A DNA stretch of 10,914 nt from Flavobacterium sp. Its GTDB lineage: Bacteria; Bacteroidota; Bacteroidia; Flavobacteriales; Flavobacteriaceae. This document shows, in pieces, positions 5,810-10,914 of the stretch (position 1 is the first letter of the stretch; each line of letters opens with the position of its first letter). Where the stretch lies: positions 1 through 10,914 of the forward strand of contig DMHA01000237.1 in assembly GCA_003449615.1 (NCBI GenBank). The letters run 5' to 3'. Made by a program: the position numbers and the translations under genes. The notes beneath the pieces are model-generated. The model saw nothing but the letters and a program-made list of their open reading frames with translations, had not been told where the DNA came from and did not search any database.

Positions 5810-6826
5810 ATGAAAAAATTTCTCTTTCTTTTTTTATCAATTTCCACTTTTTCTTGTTATTCCCAAAAGAATAAAGGTTCAGTAGTTTCAATATCAAAAT
5901 ACATCAATACCATTACCACAACCGACTTAAAAAAACATCTTTACATTGTGGCTTCCGACGAAATGGAAGGTCGTGAAACAGGTTCTATTGGACAGAAAAA
6001 AGCGGGTAAATATCTTATCAATCAATACAAAGCCAATAAAATTTCGTTTCCAAAAGGAGCTACAGATTATTACCAAAAAATTCCTGCTGCCTTTTTGAAT
6101 GCAAAGAGAAACGAAAACTTACCTGATTCTGAAAACATTTGGGCATATATTGAAGGCTCTGAAAAACCCAATGAAATTATTGTAATTTCTGCTCATTATG
6201 ATCATGTGGGTATGAATAATGGAGAAGTTTATAACGGAGCCGATGATGACGGCTCTGGAACTGTTGCGTTGTTAGAAATTGCTCAAGCATTCAAAAAAGC
6301 TCAAAATGAAGGTCACGGGCCAAAGCGTTCAATACTAATTCTTCATGTTACAGGCGAAGAACACGGTCTGCATGGTTCTCGATATTATTCTGAAAATCCT
6401 ATATTTCCAATAGCTAATACCGTTGCAGATATTAATATTGATATGATTGGTCGCCGAGATGAATTTCATAAAGATTTTAATAATTATGTTTATCTAATTG
6501 GTTCGGACTATCTTTCAACTGATTTGTATAACATTTGTGAAGATGCCAATAAAAAGTATGTGAACTTATTTTTAGATTATAAATTCAATGATAGAAACGA
6601 CCCAAATCGTTTTTACTATCGTTCTGATCATTATAATTTTGCCAAAAATGGAATTCCATCGGTCTTTCTATTTAATGGTGTTCACGCAGATTACCACAAA
6701 GCTACTGATGAAGTTGATAAAATTGAATTTGATGCTTTAGCAAAAAGAACACAACTTGCCTTTGCCATAGCTTGGGAATTGGCCAACAGAGAACATCGTC
6801 CTGTGGTTGATAAGGACGGGAAATAA
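5810..6826 (+). CDS. M28 family zinc metallopeptidase, exported (possible lipoprotein)
   Basis: A 338-residue protein with a hydrophobic signal segment MKKFLFLFLSISTFSC. Cys16 could be a relaxed Bacteroidetes lipobox (TFSC), otherwise a Sec signal peptide. The co-catalytic zinc site of family M28 is complete: His129 and Asp131 in SAHYDHVG, Asp145 in GADDDGSG, catalytic Glu183 and ligand Glu184 in TGEEHG, Asp211 in NIDMIGR, and His296 in HADYHKATDE. M28 members are mainly aminopeptidases, with glutaminyl cyclases as a branch; the two glutamates and intact site favour a peptidase. It is the second gene of the plus-strand pair with the hydrolase and likely helps use external peptides. An 18-bp palindrome and a REP-like pair follow the stop. 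Confidence 0.9.
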   Translation: MKKFLFLFLSISTFSCYSQKNKGSVVSISKYINTITTTDLKKHLYIVASDEMEGRETGSIGQKKAGKYLINQYKANKISFPKGATDYYQKIPAAFLNAKRNENLPDSENIWAYIEGSEKPNEIIVISAHYDHVGMNNGEVYNGADDDGSGTVALLEIAQAFKKAQNEGHGPKRSILILHVTGEEHGLHGSRYYSENPIFPIANTVADINIDMIGRRDEFHKDFNNYVYLIGSDYLSTDLYNICEDANKKYVNLFLDYKFNDRNDPNRFYYRSDHYNFAKNGIPSVFLFNGVHADYHKATDEVDKIEFDALAKRTQLAFAIAWELANREHRPVVDKDGK

Positions 6827-6841
6827 TCTGTCAAAAATTAA

Positions 6842-6859
6842 ATTTCAAAGCTTTGAAAT
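6842..6859. repeat. Perfect 18-bp palindrome after the M28 peptidase gene
   Basis: ATTTCAAAGCTTTGAAAT equals its own reverse complement over 18 bases, 15 bases past the peptidase stop. It lacks a following T-tract, so it is not an ordinary intrinsic terminator; a protein-binding site or processing hairpin is possible. Confidence 0.6.
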
Positions 6860-6870
6860 CCACTACCTAA

Positions 6871-6938
6871 CGGTTGAAACCGTTGGCAATGTCAAAGAAG
6901 ATAACCTTGTCCGAGATCATAACCAACGGTTTCAACCG
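6871..6938. repeat. REP-like inverted pair of CGGTTGAAACCG units
   Basis: The 16-mer CGGTTGAAACCGTTGG (6871-6886) reappears as an exact reverse complement at 6923-6938, 36 bases away. Each arm is itself a short hairpin (CGGTT-GA-AACCG). This palindrome-within-palindrome layout is typical of REP/BIME elements. It fills the middle of the 6827-7090 gap; a small ORF across it is an artefact of the repeat. Confidence 0.7.
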
Positions 6939-7052
6939 GTGGGACTTGAGATAAAAGTTTTTAAAAATGCAATTTGTCTTACAGCCTCCTTAATATTGGG
7001 TTAAAATTTTGACATATATTTATACTTTTTGAAAGAGTAAAACCTATTAATA

Positions 7053-7079
7053 TAATTTCTAACTTTACATCAGAAATTA
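7053..7079 (+). promoter_or_regulatory. Dyad around a -7-like box upstream of the SRPBCC/GyrI gene
   Basis: TAATTTCT (7053-7060) and AGAAATTA (7072-7079) are perfect inverted repeats separated by 11 bases. The -7-like TAACTTTA (7060-7067, one mismatch) lies between them, 23 bases before the ATG at 7091. The geometry suits an operator over a promoter. No -33 TTG is seen at normal spacing. Confidence 0.3.
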
Positions 7080-7090
7080 AATAAACTATT

Positions 7091-8266
7091 ATGCGAATTG
7101 TAAAGTATCTTTTTCTATTATTTTTGCTTAGTTTGGTAGCACTATCCATTTTTATTGCCACTCAAAAAGGAGAGTTTAGGGTGGAAAAAAGTATGATTAT
7201 TAATTCTCAAAAATCTACTGCATTTAGTTATGCAAATGAACTAAAAAACTGGGAGGATTGGTATTCCTTGGCAGTTGAAGATTCATTATTGAATATCAAA
7301 TATTCAAACAAAACTGTTGGCAGAGGTTCATTTTGCAGTTGGGAAGGAAAAGAAGGCTATGGAGATTTAAAAATAATAAATCTTAAAGAAAACGATAACA
7401 TTCTGCAAAAAATTAATTTTAATGGAAATTCAGCCGATGTTTTAATGGTTTTTAAAGATACCTTAGGAAAAACAAAAGTGACCTTGAATGCAAAAGGAAA
7501 AATGAATTTTACTTCAAAAATTTGGACATTATTTTATGATATTGACCATAGCATTGGCTTTATTTTTGAAAAAAGTTTAACCAATTTAGATAAAAAATTA
7601 GATTACGAAATAAACACTTATAATGTAAATATAAACGGTGTTGTAAAAAAACTAGAAGCTTTTTATCTGGCGCAAAAGTTCACAAGTAAGTTTTCAAATA
7701 TTGGTAAAAATTCTAGAATTGTCTTTTCTAAAATTACCACTTTTTGTAATGAAAATAATATTAAAGTAAACGGAAAACCTTTTGTAATTTATCATACTTA
7801 CGATACCATAAACAAACAATCCAAAATATCGGTATGCATTCCTATCACAACTCCGATTTTTATCAGCCAAGGAAGCGAAATTTTATCAGACACACTCAAA
7901 TCATTCGAAGCTGTAAAGACAACACTTAGAGGCGATTACACACATACCATCAAAGCATTGAAAAAAACCTCAGAATATTTCAAAAAAAATAACTTGAAAT
8001 TGGACTCTAAGTTTTCACATCTTGAAGTTTATTCTATAGGCAAAAACGAAATCAATAGTCCATCCAAATGGAAAACAGAAATATATTTTCCATTAAGACC
8101 AAAAATTGTTTATAAAAAACCAGCCTTAAATACGGTTACTACCGAAAAAACTGTTCCTAAGCCTATTCAAGAAATGGTTAATAAAAAACCAGCCGTAAAT
8201 CCAGTTACTACCGAAAAAACTGTTCCTAAACCTATTCAAGAAAAAGAAATTCCCTCTGAATTTTAA
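7091..8266 (+). CDS. Membrane-anchored SRPBCC plus GyrI-like domain protein with a repeated Pro/Lys-rich tail
   Basis: A 391-residue protein. Residues 5-23 form one hydrophobic segment (signal anchor or uncleaved signal). Residues ~29-170 resemble the SRPBCC/polyketide cyclase ligand-binding fold, recognised by the start FRVEKSMIINSQKSTAFSYANELKNWEDWYSL, here given as FRVEKSMIINS then NWEDWYSL. Residues ~180-337 resemble a GyrI-like/AraC effector-binding domain (HTYDT, then VCIPI, then a final KWKTEIYFPL). Both folds bind small hydrophobic ligands; no DNA-binding or enzyme motif is seen. Residues ~341-386 are two nearly identical 23-residue repeats (KPA.N.VTTEKTVPKPIQE). The tail is probably an exposed spacer. 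It stands alone between a repeat-bearing gap and the sigma cluster, and a candidate terminator overlaps its stop. Its function is unknown. Confidence 0.75.
   Translation: MRIVKYLFLLFLLSLVALSIFIATQKGEFRVEKSMIINSQKSTAFSYANELKNWEDWYSLAVEDSLLNIKYSNKTVGRGSFCSWEGKEGYGDLKIINLKENDNILQKINFNGNSADVLMVFKDTLGKTKVTLNAKGKMNFTSKIWTLFYDIDHSIGFIFEKSLTNLDKKLDYEINTYNVNINGVVKKLEAFYLAQKFTSKFSNIGKNSRIVFSKITTFCNENNIKVNGKPFVIYHTYDTINKQSKISVCIPITTPIFISQGSEILSDTLKSFEAVKTTLRGDYTHTIKALKKTSEYFKKNNLKLDSKFSHLEVYSIGKNEINSPSKWKTEIYFPLRPKIVYKKPALNTVTTEKTVPKPIQEMVNKKPAVNPVTTEKTVPKPIQEKEIPSEF
8112..8243 (+). repeat. Two 63-base near-identical direct repeats at the 3' end of the SRPBCC/GyrI gene
   Basis: Copies at 8112-8174 and 8181-8243 (period 69 bases, 23 codons) differ at only four positions, three of which are spread over the first 25 bases. 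The near identity at DNA level, including silent sites, points to a recent in-frame duplication. A further 12-base piece TAAACCTATTCA recurs downstream of the stop at 8286-8297. Confidence 0.85.
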
Positions 8267-8276
8267 TTTTTTTTTT
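8247..8276 (+). terminator. Candidate intrinsic terminator overlapping the SRPBCC/GyrI stop codon
   Basis: A 6-bp stem AAATTC (8247-8252) / GAATTT (8258-8263) with loop CCTCT is followed by the stop codon and then ten Ts (8267-8276). The stem is AT-rich and weak, but the T10 tract and the position between two transcription units make it plausible. Confidence 0.4.
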
Positions 8277-8330
8277 GACTGTGATTAAACCTATTCAGAA
8301 AATTCCAATCTAAAACCATAAATTACAGCT

Positions 8331-8873
8331 TTGCAAGAGGAAAAGGAATTTATTCAAGAGTTATTAAACCCAAAAACGCAAAATCAGGCGTTTGAAAAAC
8401 TATTGAAAGAATATCAAAAACCGCTGTACAGCCACATTCGGAATATCGTTTTGAACCACGATGATGCCAATGATGTTTTGCAAAACACTTTTGTTAAAGT
8501 GTTTCAAAATTTGATAAAATTTAAAGGAGAGAGCAAACTTTTTTCGTGGATGTATCGAATTGCAACTAATGAAGCCTTAACTTTCTTGGCGCAGAAAGCA
8601 AAAAAAAGTGGGATTTCGTCTGAAAGTTTGCAAAACAAAGCCATCGATAATTTGAAAGCCGACGTTTACTTTGATGGAAACGATATTCAGATAAAATTGC
8701 AAAAAGCAATTGTATTATTGCCCGAGAAACAGCAACTCATTTTTAAAATGAAATATTTTGAAGAACTGAAATATGAAGAAATTTCGGAAATACTTGGCAC
8801 TTCGGTTGGAGCTTTGAAAGCCTCATACCATCTTGCCGTAAAAAAAATTGAAGCCTTTGTTACAAAAAATTAA
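8331..8873 (+). CDS. ECF-type RNA polymerase sigma factor (sigma-70 family)
   Basis: A 180-residue sigma factor with only regions 2 and 4. Region 2 covers ~22-92: YQKPLYSHI, then DDANDVLQNTFVKVFQNL, then SWMYRIATNEAL, the last being the -10-recognition part. Region 4 covers ~122-176: LPEKQQLIFKMKYFEELKYE followed by the helix-turn-helix EEISEILGTSVGALKASYHL. The start is TTG at 8331. No in-frame ATG occurs before residue 74, which is inside region 2, and an in-frame stop lies at 8319-8321; the N-terminus also fits family members beginning M-x-E-x-EFI. The gene leads a cluster with a 137-residue membrane protein 30 bases downstream and a secreted sensor-like protein, implying control by a signal at the cell envelope. 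The TTG start may lower expression. No clear promoter is seen upstream. Confidence 0.92.
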   Translation: MQEEKEFIQELLNPKTQNQAFEKLLKEYQKPLYSHIRNIVLNHDDANDVLQNTFVKVFQNLIKFKGESKLFSWMYRIATNEALTFLAQKAKKSGISSESLQNKAIDNLKADVYFDGNDIQIKLQKAIVLLPEKQQLIFKMKYFEELKYEEISEILGTSVGALKASYHLAVKKIEAFVTKN

Positions 8874-8903
8874 ACCTTATGACTTTGATGAAGTCTAACA
8901 AAT

Positions 8904-9317
8904 ATGAAAACATTTAAACTAGATACCGAGCCAAAAATAAACACTGGATTTATTGTTCCCGAGAATTATTTTGAGGATTTTTCGGCAAAAATGATGCAAC
9001 AGTTGCCAAAAAAAGAAACCAAAATAATTTCAATTTTTGGAAGGAAAAAAAATTGGATGTATGCAGCTGCCGCCATTTTGATTTTGGCATTATCACTTCC
9101 TATATATACTAATTTTTTTAGTCATTCATCTGAAATAGATGAAGCCACTTTAGAAAATTATATTTCCTATCACTCTACTGTTTCAGATACAGATTTATTG
9201 AATCTTCTCGACGAACAAGACATTCAAAAAATGAGTGTTGATATGGACATTGAAGATATCACTATCGAAAATGAACTTTCACAAAGCAATAATTTAGAAC
9301 AATACCTATTAAATTAA
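8904..9317 (+). CDS. Single-pass membrane protein, candidate anti-sigma factor
   Basis: A 137-residue protein with a cytosolic N-terminus (1-50), one membrane helix (~51-69, MYAAAAILILALSLPIY) and an outward C-terminus. Basic residues GRKKNW sit just before the helix, giving an N-in/C-out topology. The part after the helix is strongly acidic: 16 Asp/Glu and one Lys in the last ~60 residues. The zinc anti-sigma motif (HxxxCxxC) is absent and there are no cysteines, so it is not a ZAS-type anti-sigma. It resembles unnamed proteins that follow ECF sigma genes in flavobacteria. By topology and position (30 bases after the sigma gene) it is the best candidate for the sigma antagonist, comparable in role to CnrY; no sequence similarity is claimed. 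The assignment is inference. Confidence 0.8.
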   Translation: MKTFKLDTEPKINTGFIVPENYFEDFSAKMMQQLPKKETKIISIFGRKKNWMYAAAAILILALSLPIYTNFFSHSSEIDEATLENYISYHSTVSDTDLLNLLDEQDIQKMSVDMDIEDITIENELSQSNNLEQYLLN

Positions 9318-9323
9318 TACAAA

Positions 9324-9381
9324 ATGGAACGCCTACAAAAATCCTCATTTACACACTGGGTTATAATTATAGGCGTTCCAT
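9324..9381 (+). promoter_or_regulatory. 12-bp perfect stem-loop between the membrane protein and sensor genes
   Basis: ATGGAACGCCTA (9324-9335) and its exact complement TAGGCGTTCCAT (9370-9381) enclose a 34-base loop. The stem is much richer in G and C than its surroundings and begins six bases after the preceding stop. It is followed by A-rich sequence instead of a T-tract, so it is not a standard terminator on this strand. mRNA stabilisation or processing that sets different levels of the two proteins, or a split operator, are possible. Confidence 0.6.
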
Positions 9382-9412
9382 CTGACCGATAAAAAAAAAT
9401 AAAAATAAACAG

Positions 9413-9865
9413 ATGAAAACAAGCAAATTGATACCTATTATTATATTTCTAATTTCAATTCATTCATTTGCACAATCGCATTTAGAAGAAAAGAAAGAAC
9501 AAATTAGAGCTTTGAAAGTTGGTTTTATAACCAATGAATTAGCTTTAACTACTGATGAAGCAACCAAGTTTTGGCCCATTTTTAATGCTTATGATGACAA
9601 ACAATTTGAAATAAGACATCAAAAAATGAAAACATTCAAGCAGCGAATGGATGCTGATTTAGACAAAATGAGCGAAAAAGATGCCTCCGCCCTACTTGCA
9701 CAAATGGAAAATACAGAGGATGAACTGCACCAAATGAGAAAAAAATTTATCGCCAATCTTAAAGGCGTTTTACCATCGGTAAAAATTATAAAACTTAAAA
9801 AAGCTGAAGACGATTTTAATAGAAAACTGCTACAACAATATCGAAATAAAAGACCAAGAAAATAA
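9413..9865 (+). CDS. Secreted Spy/CpxP-like protein, candidate periplasmic sensor of the ECF sigma system
   Basis: A 150-residue protein with signal peptide MKTSKLIPIIIFLISIHSFA (cleavage before Gln21) and an otherwise helical, highly charged mature chain. The segment LALTTDEATKFWPIFNAYDD (43-62) is the LTxxEAxxFWPxxN signature of Bacteroidetes proteins often labelled 'sensor of ECF-type sigma factor', related to the Spy/CpxP/CnrX helical-hairpin fold. Met and His residues (His69, Met72, Met79, Met86, Met98, His106, Met108) are spread along the predicted hairpin and could bind metal as in CnrX, but this is unproven. The C-terminus is basic (RNKRPRK). It is the third gene of the sigma operon, preceded by a stem-loop. 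It could equally be a periplasmic chaperone like Spy. Confidence 0.82.
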   Translation: MKTSKLIPIIIFLISIHSFAQSHLEEKKEQIRALKVGFITNELALTTDEATKFWPIFNAYDDKQFEIRHQKMKTFKQRMDADLDKMSEKDASALLAQMENTEDELHQMRKKFIANLKGVLPSVKIIKLKKAEDDFNRKLLQQYRNKRPRK

Positions 9866-9898
9866 AATTAGATTGTTTTAAAAATTCAATTTTATTTT
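9859..9898 (+). terminator. AT-rich hairpin at the end of the sensor gene (possible terminator)
   Basis: AAAATAAAATT (9859-9869) pairs perfectly with AATTTTATTTT (9888-9898) over 11 bases around an 18-base spacer. It overlaps the stop codon of the sensor gene, and its right arm supplies a T-rich end. All pairs are A-T, so stability is modest. Confidence 0.35.
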
Positions 9899-9922
9899 AA
9901 AAATATTATTAATCGTAATCAA

Positions 9923-9951
9923 TTGATTTAAAGAATCTTAAAATAACTTTC
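9923..9951 (+). promoter_or_regulatory. Possible promoter of the last gene
   Basis: TTG (9923-9925) is followed after 18 bases by TAACTTTC (9944-9951), one mismatch from TAnnTTTG. A perfect 12-bp palindrome AATCAATTGATT (9917-9928) overlaps the TTG, as an operator could. The predicted leader would be about 70 bases, longer than elsewhere in the window. An ECF-type promoter cannot be excluded. Confidence 0.3.
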
Positions 9952-10030
9952 GTGAAATAAACACACATCAATATAATTTATTGGCACAGTAATTGGATTG
10001 CTTGAATCAAATCACTAAATCTTAATTATT

Positions 10031-10914
10031 ATGAAAACTCAACTACTTTTATTAGCCTTAATCAGTTCGGTATTTTCAACCCAAATACAAGGACAAAACA
10101 GAACAATTGTAAATGCACAAAACTCTGAAATTAGCGACAATTTAGATTTAAGGGTTGTGGCTTCCATTTTTGGAGATTCAAGAAACTTGCAGGAATTTGA
10201 AAGACAATTGAATGATCCTAAACTTCAAATATCAAATTTGGATTTGAATAATGATGGACAAGTAGATTATCTAAGAGTCATAGAATCTGTTGAAAAACGA
10301 ACCCATCTTGTGATCATTCAATCGGTTCTTAATCGAGATATTTATCAAGATGTCGCTTCTATTGAAGTGGAAAAAAACTGGAATAACAATATTCAAATTC
10401 AAGTGGTAGGTAATCCTTATTTTTACGGGCAAAATTATATTTATGAACCTGTTTTTTATAGAACACCATTAATTTATGCTAGTTTTTGGATGACTAATTA
10501 TCGACCCTATTATTCCATTTGGAACTGGAATTATTATCCAAGTTATTTTTATGCTTGGAATACCTACCCAGTGTTTCGATACAGAAATAACGTAAATATT
10601 TGCTTAAACAATTACAGCAATAATCATTACAACTACGTAAATTACAGAAGAAGTAGTTATGCAGCAAATAATTATAACAGAAGCCGCTCGAATGGATATG
10701 AAAGCCAACATCCTAATAATTCTTTTTCAAGAAGAAACGCTACCGTAAGTAATCGTCACGAATTAGACCAGATAAGAAATACTAGAAATGGAGGCACTAG
10801 AAGCGAAATTGGATATTCACAAAGAAGAACTGAATCTTCAAGAGAAAATACCCCTCAAAGAAATGTAAATCAAAGAGATTATTCTCAAAACCGAACTGAA
10901 ACTCCAAGAGAAGC
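10031..10914 (+). CDS. Secreted protein with EF-hand-like loop and Tyr/Trp-rich region (3' end outside the window)
   Basis: An open frame of 294 codons with no stop before the window edge. It begins MKTQLLLLALISSVFSTQIQ, a signal peptide. Residues 33-128 form a compact domain (SEISDNLDLRVVASIFGDS ... IQIQVVGN) containing DLNNDGQVD at 71-79, the calcium-loop pattern DxNxDGxxD of EF-hand and dockerin repeats, but lacking the usual acidic residue at position 12 (Arg82). Residues ~130-185 are rich in Tyr, Trp and Phe (NYIYEPVFYR, then YRPYYSIWNWNYYPSYFYAW). From ~205 the chain is low-complexity, rich in Arg, Ser, Asn and Gln, with repeats such as RRTESSREN and NRTETPREA. I recall related proteins next to ECF sigma genes in flavobacteria, without known function. 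It is likely exported and envelope-associated, and may be a target or partner of the sigma system. Confidence 0.8.
   Translation, partial: MKTQLLLLALISSVFSTQIQGQNRTIVNAQNSEISDNLDLRVVASIFGDSRNLQEFERQLNDPKLQISNLDLNNDGQVDYLRVIESVEKRTHLVIIQSVLNRDIYQDVASIEVEKNWNNNIQIQVVGNPYFYGQNYIYEPVFYRTPLIYASFWMTNYRPYYSIWNWNYYPSYFYAWNTYPVFRYRNNVNICLNNYSNNHYNYVNYRRSSYAANNYNRSRSNGYESQHPNNSFSRRNATVSNRHELDQIRNTRNGGTRSEIGYSQRRTESSRENTPQRNVNQRDYSQNRTETPRE

Noticed and set aside
6807..7004. 65-codon plus-strand frame after the peptidase
   Set aside because: It overlaps the peptidase end and runs through the palindrome and REP-like repeats, with no family features.
6979..7161. 60-codon minus-strand frame
   Set aside because: Antisense to the start and promoter of the SRPBCC/GyrI gene; no supporting signal.
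8327..8334. CAGCTTTG as a -7 box for the sigma gene
   Set aside because: It would place transcription downstream of the only usable start codon.
8880..8918. 12-codon frame bridging the sigma and membrane protein genes, with a GACTT...AAGTC mini-hairpin at 8881-8895
   Set aside because: Too short to support, and overlaps the next gene out of frame; the 5-bp stem is within chance expectation.
9982..10002. Possible sigma-54 promoter (TGGCAC ... TTGCT)
   Set aside because: The GG-to-GC spacing is about 16 bases, not the required ~10, and sigma-54 control is not otherwise suggested.

Overview
The window looks like chromosomal DNA of a Flavobacterium-type member of the Bacteroidetes. The DNA is AT-rich, strong Shine-Dalgarno sites are absent, and several genes carry the Bacteroidetes -7 promoter hexamer TAnnTTTG. 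The proteins also fit: RocD with a short Cys-rich insert, a DUF1684 protein, an M28 peptidase, and an ECF sigma factor followed by a Spy/CpxP-like 'sensor'. No plasmid, phage, transposase, tRNA, rRNA or CRISPR sequence was seen.

Layout. Positions 1-1473 (minus strand) hold a compact group: a DUF1684 secreted protein, a TatD-family hydrolase overlapping it by one base, and the N-terminus of tcdA (tRNA t6A dehydratase), cut by the window edge. Divergent from this group, after a structured intergenic element (1558-1640), lies an MFS drug-type exporter (1678-2904). It is followed by a 47-residue basic protein with its own -7 box (2938-3081). A 530-base gene-free stretch (3082-3612) is full of nested inverted repeats. 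Then rocD (ornithine aminotransferase, minus strand) stands divergent from a two-gene plus-strand operon of a secreted dienelactone-hydrolase-like enzyme and an M28 peptidase. Another repeat-bearing gap (6827-7090) precedes a membrane-anchored SRPBCC plus GyrI-like protein with a duplicated Pro/Lys-rich tail.

The right end (8331-10914) is a signalling locus. It encodes an ECF sigma factor (TTG start), a 137-residue single-pass membrane protein with anti-sigma topology, and a secreted 150-residue Spy/CpxP-like protein. After a gap comes a secreted protein with an EF-hand-like loop, a Tyr/Trp-rich middle and an Arg/Ser/Asn-rich tail, cut by the window edge. The first three resemble the sigma / membrane anti-sigma / periplasmic sensor logic of CnrYXH, but the membrane protein has no zinc anti-sigma motif. 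The last gene may be a target or fourth component.

The items most worth following up are this sigma cluster, the nested inverted-repeat element at 3112-3510, the structured element at 1558-1640, the small basic protein, and a 12-bp stem-loop between the last two genes of the sigma operon. All calls come from reading the sequence; no database search was run.
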